A DNA stretch of 64,000 nucleotides from Ascidia mentula (GCA_947561715.1 OX387201.1:2684001-2748000), one strand, 5' to 3'. Counted from the first letter of the stretch, positions 26,102-36,884 are shown. Numbers and translations: made by a program. Notes: generated from the sequence alone by a model not told the origin.

Positions 26102-26992
26102 CTATGATGGCTTTGCTACTACAACAAACTCATTAAATACGACATCAAATAAAACTTTATCATCTTCAACGTCATCACCCAAACCCAACAAACGCTTCGC
26201 TTTTGTTTTTAACCTTTCTTTACCCATCACACTGACGTCACGACCCTGCAGTTCGTCCGCATGGTGTCGCATGTAGTTTTGATACAGCCCCATCGACTCT
26301 TCATATCCTTCCACGTTGTGCAGACTCCACTTCAGGTGTATCTTGTATTGGTCGAAACGACACTTTTCTTTCCACGGAATAGCTTGAAATATTCTTGAGT
26401 ATTTTGTGTTGACATCTCTGATATCATTCATTTTTTCGCTCTCTTCTTTCAACACAAAGGAGTAAAGATGATCCTGCATCAAGTCTCCCCAATGGGTTTT
26501 AGTGATGCCTGGCTTACCAATTGGTGCGACGTCCTCAATAAAGTTCCCGATAATGGCCAGGCAACCTCCAGGCTTTAAAACACGCTTCGCCTCGGCAAAA
26601 AATCTCGGTAAATCGAACCAATGCGCCGACAAAGCACTCAAAACCAAATCTACCGATTTGTCCTTGACCTTCATTTTCTCCGCCGACCCTTCTTCGTAGG
26701 TCACGTGATCGAAAGTGTTGATCTTCTTCGCTTCTTGCACTTGTGAAAGGCTTAAATCGGTTGCAAGAACGTTCGTGAAGTACGGGGCGAAAGGCCGTGT
26801 GGCCTGCCCCGACCCACAGCCAACTTCCACCATTAAGTCCAACTTGTCGTTTACTTTTTCATCAGGGGAATTCCCGAGAATGTAGTTGACAACGCACTGG
26901 GCAACGTCATCGGTGTATTGAGGCCTGTATTTGTCGTACAAAGACGCATGCCTCTTGAGGCTGTACATGTCACCTTTTATTTTGGTGTTCAT
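26102..26992 (-). CDS. Class I SAM-dependent methyltransferase MT-0 (divergent founder-like copy)
   Basis: 296 residues in one coding exon. Motif I is MVEVGCGSGQAT (54-65), motif II ATDLS (77-81), the acidic loop GSAEKM follows, motif IV is VDLVLSALSAHWFD (114-127) and RVLKPGG (137-143) precedes the next strand. This is the Methyltransf_11-type fold. The H-W-F-D signature and length resemble the uncharacterised 'putative methyltransferase DDB_G0268948-like' proteins and, more distantly, yeast Crg1/Tmt1 small-molecule methyltransferases. The substrate is unknown. I chose the ATG at 26990-26992 because a good acceptor (TTTTATGTTACAG) lies just upstream, so the longer open frame to 27052 probably reads into an intron. 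It is the most diverged member and lies outside the recent repeat units, so it may represent the ancestral locus. Confidence 0.9.
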   Translation of the reverse strand: MNTKIKGDMYSLKRHASLYDKYRPQYTDDVAQCVVNYILGNSPDEKVNDKLDLMVEVGCGSGQATRPFAPYFTNVLATDLSLSQVQEAKKINTFDHVTYEEGSAEKMKVKDKSVDLVLSALSAHWFDLPRFFAEAKRVLKPGGCLAIIGNFIEDVAPIGKPGITKTHWGDLMQDHLYSFVLKEESEKMNDIRDVNTKYSRIFQAIPWKEKCRFDQYKIHLKWSLHNVEGYEESMGLYQNYMRHHADELQGRDVSVMGKERLKTKAKRLLGLGDDVEDDKVLFDVVFNEFVVVAKPS

Positions 26993-27437
26993 TGCGTGAT
27001 GTACTGGGCTTACGAAATGTACTGGGAATACTCTGTAACATAAAACACACATAAGTGTAGTAGTTTCCTAACCGGAAGAGTTTGCATTGTCACAAGGGTC
27101 TGAGCATAGTAACATGCGTGTTTTTAAGTCATGTATTTGTCGTCAGACTAATTAAAGGTCAAGGGCCCTATCTTTGCTCAGGCGTTTGCTTCGTTACGCA
27201 TGGGCGACCATCTCGAGTTACGACAAGTACATCCAAACATCAACCAAAAAGTTCGCTTTCTCTACAAGAAAAGTGCTTAGCCTATGATCCTATGATTGGA
27301 AGATACGTGTTACTGTTTCCGATCCTTTGCAAAGAAGTCGGCAGTTGAGGCCACAATCGTTTAAAAACATTCTGCACTGCTGTGTCATAACATGGTGCTT
27401 CAAAGCGTTGAAACTATTTCATTGTCATTACAATAGC
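26993..27437. other. Upstream region of MT-0
   Basis: Contains the presumed 5' UTR intron acceptor of MT-0 (about 27035) and its promoter region. No other gene is supported. Homology to the tandem unit starts abruptly at about 27438. Confidence 0.45.
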
Positions 27438-29137
27438 ATTTGGTGTCGGAAAACCAAAACCTCATCGTATGGCACAAGCGTATGACAAATAATCTGCTTC
27501 AGTTCTACTGGTATTTGTCACACCACGCCATGTCCTTGGGCGATATTTGAAACTACCCCAACATTTTGGCTGCTCTACACAGAACACAGCTTGTCAAACC
27601 TCAAAGTATTTAAATTCAAACTGCTGACAGCACGTGTTTATATTCGACAAACAGTCCGACATAAAATGACGAAGATTAATGACTAACTTGTGCCCGCGTT
27701 CTGTAGCTAACACTTTCAGCTTTGGTAACTTCCTTTTCGACAGCGCAGTGCAGCCTATTGTAATGCAATGTGAAGAGAGCGACATTTGCCTGTACAACTG
27801 CTCCCGCTGGCGCTACAGTCAACAAGTGCATCCAAGCGTGACAAATACAATAACGTACACATTTTCATGGTTTACAATAGAAACGATTTTACTGTTTGAC
27901 TTTTATTTTTTCAAACCTGGCTATCTGTTGACGTTTGCCTTCTGTGTTTGCAAGGAATGTGGGCATGCGACTTTGTTCCATGTTTCACAGGGTTTTATAT
28001 TAATAATTAAGGCACTATAAAAGAAGCTCTAAATTCCCCTTTCCCTTCAATCCATGCTAAATTTAGCAACTTAAAACTTAGGACCGCAACTACAACTTTT
28101 CTAACCAGCGACGCAGCATACTTTTGGCACCTTTTCACGATGGACTTTCTGCAGGCGTTCGTGTCATTTCCTTGTCCCAATATGCTTTTCAGATACAACG
28201 GTGAGTTAAAGCATTTATTGGTACACAACTACAAAATAGGTTTATATTCACAGAGTTTTGTCATTTCGGGACAAAACTGACATATATACCAGAAGGCATA
28301 TTCTTTCTACAGGTCTAAACTCCAAGCTCACGATTGTAGTTTTAAAACACAGCAAACCTGCTATGCAAATATGAACTTTAATTTAATCTTCAATACAGCA
28401 GAAAAGGAAGCACCACAGGCTATATAGTGCGATTGGGCGCATGCCTTGCAAAGCTACCTTGGTAGTAGTTAAGTACTCAGTGCTATATGGTGTCAACTTT
28501 TCGAGAAAAGCAGCTTGTTGTGTTTGGTAACTCTCCTTGTTTCTGATACGATCTGATCAAACATTTTCTGTTGTTTACCAGCAGTCAACATGCAGCAGCG
28601 CTGGATAAAGGCTCTGCTAGCCCCGAGTCGAATTGTGACCTGAAAATTTACACATGCATTGCGTTCACCAAGAATTAGGGTAAAGCACTAGAACACACGA
28701 AAATCTCATAAATCTTTTTTTCGAAATCAAGTTTGTAAAGGAATGAATTTTCAATGCGAAAAATACTTCCTTGGCTATCGGGACTTGTTTAATCTTGTCC
28801 TATATGTTACGAACGCTTGTAACGACCCACTGATTTGAATGGTGGTGTTGTGATGTAGCAAGTACATCGAGCGTAGCGGTTTATCCGCAAACCACATCAT
28901 TCATATAAAACAGATGGTCACGTCACAGTACAAGTATTGCAAACAATGTGCGACGAAGTTATGCCTTCTGCCACAGTTAACAAATTGCATCAGTTGCATT
29001 TCAAATGTATAAGACTCGCAAATTTTGTCGTCGAGTCAAAGCACTTCACAAGTTCAAAACACAAGTAAAAACCATAAGATAAACAAAGTGGAGCCAATAA
29101 TATGAATTGGTCAGCAAAGTCGTCTGAAAGTCACACC

Positions 29138-29190
29138 AGCTGCACTGATGGGACCTTTTAGGTCGAAACAGTGGCCATCTGTCTGTAGCT
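29138..29190 (+). ncRNA. Hammerhead ribozyme copy in U1, core mutated (A9 to G)
   Basis: Stem I (AGCTGCA with TGTAGCT), stem II (GACC/GGTC), GAAA, stem III (ACAG/CTGT) and the GTC cleavage triplet are all kept. The core reads CTGATGG instead of CTGATGA, a change at an invariant catalytic-core position, so cleavage is probably lost. The U3 and U4 copies keep the consensus core. Confidence 0.7.
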
Positions 29191-29471
29191 TACACAACAA
29201 GTAAAAACTAAACGTACCAACTGTGGGGTGACCCATGTCTCTACTAGCCCGCGGTTAGAGGTTTCACGAACGTAATAGGCCTACATCATTATGTCTTACC
29301 CCTTATTCAAATAGAAACAAGATAAAAGTTAGCTCTTAACAGCAGTACATTTTCATGCTACAAACATGTTGTCCCAAAAGACTCATGCGCGGATGAATAC
29401 AAAACACTTCACTGGTTCAACGTGAACGCGAAACAATCAAGCGTTAGTCTCGTTGTAACGGAAGCTACTGT

Positions 29472-29704
29472 TACACCGGGTCACAAAGTTTTTTCCAAAC
29501 TTGATCCACATATAAGCCTATGTAACATAGAAATCTGTGCGAATATTAACGCTACGATTTCGTGTAGTATTTCAACTCAAATTTATTTACAAAAACAACA
29601 GGCGGCGGCCCCGTTTAAGCATAATCATTTAAATTAGCACAATTTCTGATTTGCGCATACTTATATGTGGACCAAGTTTGGAAAAAACTTTGTGACCCGG
29701 TGTA
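29472..29704. repeat. Foldback (inverted-repeat) element in U1
   Basis: Arms of about 45 bases at 29472-29516 (from tacaccgggtcacaaag) and 29660-29704 are near-perfect reverse complements. Weaker complementarity extends outward on both sides. It could be a MITE remnant; no transposase or clear target-site duplication is seen. Confidence 0.75.
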
Positions 29705-30193
29705 GTAGTATTTTCCCGCTGTAACACTCGATTTTGTGAGAATAACGACAGTTCCAAAAACGAACTTGTATATTGACAAGAATCATCTCACCCATTTTTG
29801 TGGAGCGGTTTATGCCACGATAAAAGGCGTTACGTTTCAGAACACTTAACTGACGTTGGTTTAAAAACTTAAGCTAGTATTTTCGTTGCTGCTCAGTCCT
29901 GTTTGTCCCATAAGCACGAGCAAATGTTTAATGGGGAAATATTAGGTTTGCAACTTTATTCGACAAAACGTTTGGACAGAAAAAATAACAGCACGCATTA
30001 TTGATAGAAAGCATAATTAGAGCAATCGTTTGGGTTGGGGATTTCTGTACAAGGACAAAGATTGTAAAATTTACAATTTACACTGATGCAGGAACACTCT
30101 AAGGTAGGCAAATGTATATACAAGGCGTAGAAATAGGCACGTGAGTCTACGTAGTTGATCATTATATTTGGCTTGTCGAAATTGAACAAAAGT

Positions 30194-31039
30194 TTAAGGT
30201 GTTCGACATGTCAGCACAAAACATCGGAAAACGACCTTGAAGCGGACGCTGTCGTCTTCAATGCCAAAAATTCTAATCAGTGCATCTTTTAGGCTTTCTT
30301 TGTCAAATATGCCTCCGTGCCTACGTAAATAATTGTGGTAAACCCCCAGTGATTCTTCATATCCTTGAATATCCTCGAAATTCCATTCTAAAGTAATGGA
30401 AAAGTCCTCATTTCGCATCTTGTCCGGCCATGGTATCGCCTCGAATACATCTGCGTAATTGCTGTTGATTTTATCCAAGATGGCAACTTCAGCCTGATGG
30501 TTTGTAAGAGGCTTTGCGTGTTCGTACCAAATTTGGGAAGTGTCAATGTTTGGATTGAATGCGATTCCAATTGGTGTTATGCTCTCCATTTTGTAACCCA
30601 TTATGATAAAACAACCTCCAGGTTCCAGAACTCTTTCTGTTTCAGCAAAAAACTTTGGCAAATCAAAATAATGCGCCGACAAAGCGCTGAGTAGAAATGT
30701 TGAGCTTCTGTCGCTGACCTCAATTTCTTCGGCCGATCCTACCTTATATGTCACGTGATCAAAACTATTTCTATCTATCGCTCTCTCAATTTGAGCAGGA
30801 CTTAAGTCGGTGGCGATCACCTTCTTAAAGTAAGGTGCGAATATACGGGTTGCTTTGCCTGTTCCACATCCGACTTCAACCATTAGGTCCAATTTATCCT
30901 TAGGATTGTGATACAACGGTGTTTCCTGTATGTAGTTCATAACATAGTTTGCAATTTGAGATGGATACGGTGGTCTGAACTTACTGTACTTCATAGCAAG
31001 TTTCTCGGCGCTGAATACATGTTTGTACATTTTTACCAT
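30194..31039 (-). CDS. SAM-dependent methyltransferase MT-A1 (subfamily A)
   Basis: 281 residues, single coding exon, starting MVKMYKHVFS. Motif I at 53-64 reads MVEVGCGTGKAT: every other A and B copy has Q where this one has K, a position lining the SAM pocket. Motif II is ATDLS (76-80), then GSAEEIEV, motif IV SALSAHYFD (118-126) and RVLEPGG (136-142). The open frame continues 46 residues upstream, but that extension reaches the U1/U2 junction and is closed by a stop in the A2 copy, so the internal ATG is preferred. A minus-strand AATAAA at 29955-29960, about 235 bases past the stop, is a plausible poly(A) signal and recurs in the paralogs. The substrate is unknown. Confidence 0.88.
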   Translation of the reverse strand: MVKMYKHVFSAEKLAMKYSKFRPPYPSQIANYVMNYIQETPLYHNPKDKLDLMVEVGCGTGKATRIFAPYFKKVIATDLSPAQIERAIDRNSFDHVTYKVGSAEEIEVSDRSSTFLLSALSAHYFDLPKFFAETERVLEPGGCFIIMGYKMESITPIGIAFNPNIDTSQIWYEHAKPLTNHQAEVAILDKINSNYADVFEAIPWPDKMRNEDFSITLEWNFEDIQGYEESLGVYHNYLRRHGGIFDKESLKDALIRIFGIEDDSVRFKVVFRCFVLTCRTP

Positions 31040-32873
31040 TCGATATCCTGATTTGGTTAAATACAAATTTCTATCTGTCGTTCTTTCTGATAATGACCTC
31101 TTCGTGCCTGTGGTTAAAACACGAACAAGGAATTTGGTGTCGGAAATCCAAAACTTGATCGTATGGCACAAGGGCATGACAAATAATCTGCTTCAGTTCT
31201 ACTGGTATTTGTCACACCACGCCATGGATGTGATCTGTGAAGCCAAATTTGTCACAAATGTATATAAATATATTCAAACATTCTGTCCTTGGGCGATATT
31301 TGAAACTACCCCCAACATTTTGGCTGCTCTACACAGCTTGTCAAACCTCAAAGTATTCAAATCCAAACTGCTGACAGCACGTATTTATATTCGACAAACA
31401 GTCCGACATAAAATGACGAAGATTAATGACTAACTTGTGCCCGCCTTCTTGCAGCTAACACTTTCAGCTTTGGTAACTTCCTTTTCGACAGCGCAGTGCA
31501 GCCTGTTGTAATGCAATGTAAAGAGAGCGACATTTGCATGTACAACTGCTCCCGCTGGCGCTACAGTCAACAAGTGCATCCAAGCGTGACAAATACAATA
31601 ACGTACGCATTTTCATGGTTTACAATAGCAACGATTTTACTGTTTGACTTTTATTTTTTGCAAACCTGGCTATCTGTTGACGTTTGCCTTCTGTGTTTGC
31701 AAGGAATGTGGGCATGCGACTTTGTTCCATGTTTCACAGGGTTTTATATTAATAATTAAGGCACTATAAAAGAAGCTCTAAATTCCCCTTTCCCTTCAAT
31801 CCATTGCTAAATTTAGTAACTTAAAACTTGGGACCGCAACTGCAACTTTTCTAACCAGCGACGCAGCATACTTTTGGCACCTTTTCACGATGGACTTTCT
31901 GCAGGCGTTCGTGTCATTTCCTTGTCCCAATATGCTTTTCAGATACAACGGTGAGTAAAAACATGTATTGGTACACAACTACAAAATAGGTTTATATTCA
32001 CAGAGTTTTGTCATTTCTCGGGACAAAACTGACATATATACCAGAAGGCATATTCTTTCTACAGGTCTAAACTCCAACCTCACGATTGTCGTTTTAAAAC
32101 ACAGCAAACCTGCTACGTATATATGAACTTTAATTTAATCTTCAATACAGTAGAAAAGGAAGCGCCATAGGCTATATAGTGCGATTGGGCGCATGCCTTG
32201 CAAAGCTACCTTGGTAGTAGTTAAGTACTCAGTGCTATATGGTGCCAACCTTTCGAGAAAAGCAGCTTGTCGTGTTTGGTAACTCTCCTTGATTCTGATA
32301 CGATCTGATCAAACATTTTCAGTTGTTTACTAGCAGTCAACATGCAGCAGCGCTGGATAAAGGCTCTGCTAGCCCCGAGTCGAATTGTGACCTAAAAATA
32401 TACACATGCATTGCGTTCACCAAGAATTAGGGTAAAGCACTAGAACACACGAAAATCTCATAAATCTTTTTTTCGAAATCAAGTTTGTAAAGGAATGAAC
32501 TTTCAATGCGAAGGAGACTTCCTTGGCTATCAGGACTTGTTTAATCTTGTCCTGTATGTTACGAACGCTTGTAAAGACCCACTGATTTGAATGGTGGTGT
32601 TGTGATGTAGCAAGTACATCGAGCGTAGCGGTTTATCCGCAAACCACATCATTCATATAAAACAGATGGTCACGTCACAGTACAAGTACTGCAAACAATG
32701 TGCGACGAAGTTATGCCTTCTGCCACAGTTAACAAATTGCATTAGTTGCATTTCAAATGTGTAAGACTCGCAAATTATGTCGTCGAGTCAAAGCACTTCA
32801 CAAGTTCAAAACACAAGTAAAAACCATAAGATAAACAAAGTGGAGCCAATAATATGAATTGGGCAGCAAAGTC

Positions 32874-32927
32874 GTCCTGCACTGATAAGACCTTTTAGGT
32901 CGAAACAGTGGCCATCTGTCTGTAGCT
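32874..32927 (+). ncRNA. Hammerhead ribozyme copy in U2, core mutated (G8 to A) and stem I shortened
   Basis: The core reads CTGATAA, altering catalytic G8. A deletion upstream replaces part of the 5' stem I strand, leaving about five pairs. Stem II, GAAA, stem III and the GTC site are kept. It is probably inactive. Confidence 0.65.
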
Positions 32928-33206
32928 TACACAACAAGTAAAAACTAAACGTACCAACTGTGGGGTGACCCATGTCTCTACTAGCCCGCGGTTAGAGGTT
33001 TCACGAACGTAATACATCATTATGTCTTACCCCTTATTCAAATAGAAACCAGATAAAAGTTAGCTCTTAACAGCAGTACATTTTCATGCTACAAACATGT
33101 TGTCCCAAAAGACAGACTCATGCGCGGATGAATACAAAACACTTCACTGGTTCAACGTGAACGCGAAACAATCAAGCGTTAGTCTCGTTGTCACGGAAGC
33201 TACTTT

Positions 33207-33439
33207 TACACCGGGTCACAAAGTTTTTTCCAAACTTGATCCACATATAAGCCTATGTAACATAGAAATCTGTGCGAATTTTAACGCTACGATTTCGTGT
33301 AGTATTCCAACTCAAATTTATAAACAAAAACAACAGGCGGCGGCCCCGTTTAAGCATAATCATTTAAATTCGCACAATTTCTGATTTGCGCATACTTATA
33401 TGTGGATAAAGTTTGGAAAAAACTTTGTGACCCGGTGTA
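33207..33439. repeat. Foldback element in U2
   Basis: Same inverted-repeat element as in U1, with arms near 33207-33251 and 33395-33439. An open frame of 95 codons across it (33097-33384) is a by-product and is not conserved in U1 or U4. Confidence 0.75.
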
Positions 33440-33936
33440 GTAGTATTTTCCCGTTGTAACACCCGATTTTGTGAGTATAACGACAGTTCCAAAAACGAAC
33501 TTGTATATTGACAAGAATCATCTCACCCAATTTTTGTGGAGCGGCAAAGTTATAATGCCACGATAAAAGGCGTTACGTTTTAGAACACTTAACTGACGTT
33601 GGTTTAAAAACTTCAGCTAGTATTTTCGTTGCTGCTCAGCCCTGTTTGTCCCATAAGCACGAGCAAATGTTTAATGGGGAAATATTAGGTTTGCAACTTT
33701 ATTCGACAAAACGTTTGGACAGCAAAAATAACAGCACGCATTATTGATAGAAAGTATAATTAGAGCAATCGTTTGGGTTGGGGATTTCTGTACCAGGACA
33801 AAGATTGTAAAATTTACAATTTACACTGATGCAGGAATACTCTAAGGTAGGCAAATGTATATACAAGGCGTAGAAATAGGCACGTGAGTCTACGTAGTTG
33901 ATCATTATATTTGGCTTGTCGAAATTGAACAAAAGT

Positions 33937-34782
33937 TTAAGATATTCGACATGTCAGCCCAAAATATCGGAAAACGACCTTGAAGCGGACGCTGTCGTCT
34001 TCAATGCCAAAAATTCTAATCAGTGCATCTTTTAGGCTTTCTTTGTCAATTATGCCTCCGTGCCTACGTAAATAATTGTGGTAAACCCCCAGTGATTCTT
34101 CATATCCTTGAATATCCTCGAAATTCCATTCTAAAGTAATGAAAAAGTCCTCATTTCGCATCTTGTCCGGCCATGGTATCGCTTCGAATACTTCTGCGTA
34201 ATTGCTGTTGATTTTATCCAAGATGGCAACTTCAGCCTGATGGTTTGTAAGAGACTTTGCGTGCTCGTACCAAATTTGGGAAGTGTTAATGTTTGGATTG
34301 AATGCGATTCCAATTGGTGTTATGCTCTCCATTTTGTAACCCATTATGACAAAACAACCTCCAGGTTCCAGAACTCTTTCTGTTTCAGCAAAAAACTTTG
34401 GCAAATCAAAATAATGCGCCGACAAAGCGCTGAGTAGAAATGTTGAGCTTCTGTCGCTGACCTCAATTTCTTCGGCCGATCCTACCTTATATGTCACGTG
34501 ATCAAAACTATTTCTATCTATCGCTCTCTCAATTTGAGCAGGACTTACGTCGGTGGCGATCACCTTCTTAAAGTAAGGTGCGAATATACGGGTTGCTTGG
34601 CCTGTTCCACATCCGACTTCAACCATTAGGTCCAATTTATCCTTAGGATTGTGATACAACGGTGTTTCCCGTATGTAGTTCATAACATAGTTTGCAATTT
34701 GAGATGGATACGGTGGTCTGAACTTACTGTACTTCATAGCAAGTTTCTCGGCGCTGAATACATGTTTGTACATTTTTACCAT
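33937..34782 (-). CDS. SAM-dependent methyltransferase MT-A2 (subfamily A)
   Basis: 281 residues, single exon. Here an in-frame TGA lies upstream of the ATG, which fixes MVKMYKHVFS as the start for the subfamily. Motif I is MVEVGCGTGQAT (53-64), motif II ATDVS (76-80; most copies have ATDLS), motif IV SALSAHYFD (118-126) and RVLEPGG (136-142). It differs from A1, A4 and A5 by scattered substitutions, including IDKES for FDKES near the C-terminus. Its 3' portion and upstream flank form the left arm of a large inverted repeat whose right arm carries the broken copy at 39208-39949. Confidence 0.9.
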   Translation of the reverse strand: MVKMYKHVFSAEKLAMKYSKFRPPYPSQIANYVMNYIRETPLYHNPKDKLDLMVEVGCGTGQATRIFAPYFKKVIATDVSPAQIERAIDRNSFDHVTYKVGSAEEIEVSDRSSTFLLSALSAHYFDLPKFFAETERVLEPGGCFVIMGYKMESITPIGIAFNPNINTSQIWYEHAKSLTNHQAEVAILDKINSNYAEVFEAIPWPDKMRNEDFFITLEWNFEDIQGYEESLGVYHNYLRRHGGIIDKESLKDALIRIFGIEDDSVRFKVVFRYFGLTCRIS

Positions 34783-35937
34783 TCGATATCCCGATTTGGT
34801 TAAATATCAATTTCTATCTGTCGTTCTTTCCGATAATGACCTCTTCGTGCCTGTGGTGAAAACACGAACAAGGAAGCGTTGAACGCTGTTTATTGGAGCA
34901 CATATGGTGTAAAAGGCACCGAGGAAGTGTTAAGAGCGGAAAATGGTTGTTACGTAACATTGGTCACATAATAGCTAGACAAGGTCATTAACTTCGGGAA
35001 TCTTCTTAATCCCTTGTATATAAGTCATCAAAAATAGGCGTTCAGCGCATCTCATTTCGGAGTGTTGAGAAACAATTACTTGTTTTTTCACGATTCGATC
35101 TCGCTTTCAAAGTGTAATTTGTTTCCAAGCGATGTTAGTTTCCCACGATATTCTTTTCCGGTTTTATGTAAATTGTTTCCCACTTGATTGTCTTCCTGGT
35201 CGGTTAAATGTCTGCTTCAGCCCTCATCGTGAGACCATTTTTCCTGTGTAAAATGTCCATTGATGTTTTCGGGCTTTTTGTTTGTCCTCAGTCTTTAAAC
35301 AATCCTTTTTCAAATCGCCTCTCTCCAGTTTATGTAAAGTGCATGGTATCCTGATTTAAGGGTGACGCTTGGCACCGAAAACCTAAAGGTTAATCCCCCT
35401 GCCCATACTCTCGCATTCCCCATCTTTTTATTGCTGAAATACTTTGGGCCAAAATAAACCAATGAATGAATGAATGAATTTAACTATCATTTTAAACTGT
35501 TTTGCTTTAAACTTGCTTAATTTAACTTTAACTTTTACACTTCGCATTAACTTTAACTCAACTTAACCGCATTTCACTTAATTTAACGTTACTTTACGTT
35601 TTCGCTCTGAACTCGTATATCGAACGTGTAGTTATTATTACGTATGTCTCATTCATCAACTGATTAATTGTGATATAATTAATAGTGGCGTAATTGTTAC
35701 ATCAGGTTTTTAATTAAAGTCAGGTGAGGATACACCGCAATTAGAACTCACGTGCGACCTTATGTGAAATGCACTATTCAAATACGATTTTCTTATCAAT
35801 TCCTAATTCATATTCCCAAGACCCAGCTTTGAGTTAACTTTCGGCATATAGGTGGCAACACTGGTGGTTTCTGAAGGCATAAGGTATAAGTTAATAATCC
35901 ATATGAACTAAAAGTTCGAGAACGCATTAATCTAAGG
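34010..35937 (+). repeat. Left arm of large inverted repeat flanking MT-B1
   Basis: This arm covers most of MT-A2 and about 1.15 kb of its upstream flank. The reverse complement recurs at 38143-39949. The ~2.2 kb spacer holds the C-type relic and MT-B1. The same flank, without the inverted partner, recurs beyond U4 at about 53537-54600. Confidence 0.85.
35354..35481 (+). mobile_element. Short insertion ending in a (gaat)n tail, possible LINE or SINE 3' end
   Basis: About 125 bases, ending in a run of aatg/gaat repeats after 'aataaacc'. It is present here and beyond U4 (about 54014-54141) but is replaced by a few bases in the inverted arm at about 38634-38640. Presence or absence between otherwise collinear copies and the simple-repeat tail suggest a non-LTR retroelement end. 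Deletion from one arm is the alternative. Confidence 0.45.
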
Positions 35938-36144
35938 TTAATTTGACGTCGTATTTATTGAGTTTGTATATAGCATCGTACTTGATCATTCTTACATTCT
36001 TCACCTTGGTAAAAAAAATTCACATGTTCGAACTGCTGAAGCGTCGCCCTTGGGATAACAGCCAACAGCAATCGGCGCCATCTTTCGAGCGGTCGAGCTT
36101 GTTTGCTAACCACTGGGAGGCGCACTTCAGCAAGAAGCACAGGG

Positions 36145-36320
36145 CGAATTATTGACGTGTTGCCTGACCCACATCCTACTTCCCACAAGACATAGGGGTT
36201 TTCATGCAGCTTGTTTATGTAGCTTTATGTATGAATAAAATTTATGAGGTAGCGCGTGGCGTCGTCGAGATATTGTGATCCATATTTGACGAAGGGTATG
36301 ATATGTAGTTCCGTGGTCAT
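36145..36320 (-). pseudogene. N-terminal relic of a third methyltransferase type (C relic 1)
   Basis: From ATG at 36318-36320 the minus strand reads MTTELHI, then KYGSQYLDDATRYLINFI, a stop, and then WEVGCGSGNTS in the same frame. This parallels the N-terminus and motif I of subfamily B (KYRPKYPDDVARYVINYI ... VEVGCGSGQAT). Homology ends after motif I, so the catalytic domain is lost. It lies divergently, about 565 bases upstream of MT-B1. Confidence 0.7.
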
Positions 36321-36884
36321 AACAATGGGTAACGTGACTGAAAACAATTGTAGAAAATTGACGTACTTTATAGTTTCGGTCTCGGTTCAAGATAACCTTG
36401 GTTTATTAACCGAGACCCAGTGCCTTTTGAAAATACCATTGTTCCGTTACGCATGACTAGCTGCAACGAACTTGAATAGTTACTGTAGACAAAGTGTTCA
36501 AATTCATCCGCGCCTGCGAATAAAGGTGATGGGTTTACGACAAAACAATTTATTTAAGGGAAGTCCAAAACTGTTGATTGATGAGTCAAATAATATTCGG
36601 TCTTTGTGATAGCTTTACAAATGACTGTGGAAACGATTGAGAAACTAGCGGCACTGTCACTTTGCTGATCGTGATAAGTCAATTGGTGAGATATGATCAA
36701 TCGTTTTTGTGCGTGCTGGCCTTGATTTTTGAACAATGGAACGTGTTTGAATCGTGACAGTGTATGCTGTGCATGTTACAACGAAGTAAGAAGTGATACT
36801 CCAGCCAAAAGGTACAAATAATATATATTTTCTCCGTTATATAGGCCTGGAACTTGACCGTCTTGACGTTGTAATCTGTATATA

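Larger units (their letters stand above)
27438..31131. repeat. Tandem duplication unit U1 (contains MT-A1)
   Basis: This ~3.7 kb unit is followed directly by a second copy (U2). Both begin atttggtgtcgg and end at a shared string, acacgaacaagga. It carries a decayed hammerhead (29138-29190), a foldback element (29472-29704) and MT-A1 on the minus strand. U1 lacks roughly 50 bases present in U2 and U4 near its left end (after cacgccatg) and carries small indels. The non-coding part holds no gene I can support. Confidence 0.9.
31132..34874. repeat. Tandem duplication unit U2 (contains MT-A2)
   Basis: Second copy of the ~3.7 kb unit, joined head to tail to U1. At the right end the shared string acacgaacaagga passes into agcgttgaacgc rather than another unit, marking the edge of the tandem array. 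It is very similar to U4 (49790-53536), as is the sequence beyond it. Confidence 0.9.

Noticed and set aside
26993-27052. 20-residue N-terminal extension of MT-0
   Set aside because: It reads back across a strong acceptor (TTTTATGTTACAG) into a likely intron.
29998-30189. 63-codon minus frame just after MT-A stop codons (also 33741-33932, 52403-52594; related plus frame at 42454-42702)
   Set aside because: It persists through recent duplication, but a small deletion shifts it in U3 and its differences are not codon-position biased by eye. Treated as 3' UTR.
31040-31177. 46-residue N-terminal extension of MT-A1 (same at 49698-49835 for MT-A4)
   Set aside because: It runs into the tandem junction and is closed by a stop in the MT-A2 flank; the shared ATG at MVKMYK is preferred.
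31023-31433. 136-codon plus-strand frame, also at 49681-50091
   Set aside because: It overlaps the MT-A 5' end antisense and crosses the unit junction, so its N-terminus exists only where two units meet. No domain or splice logic is seen.
31496-31759. 87-codon frame repeated at 50154-50417, with a hydrophobic stretch
   Set aside because: Its conservation is explained by recent duplication. The U1 version is shifted by small changes, and no start context or domain supports it.
33097-33384. 95-codon frame repeated at 48020-48307
   Set aside because: It reads through the foldback element; the frame is broken in U1 and stopped in U4.
35943-36155. 70-codon plus frame duplicated at 54605-54817
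   Set aside because: Identical only through block duplication; overlaps the C-type relic on the other strand; no domain.
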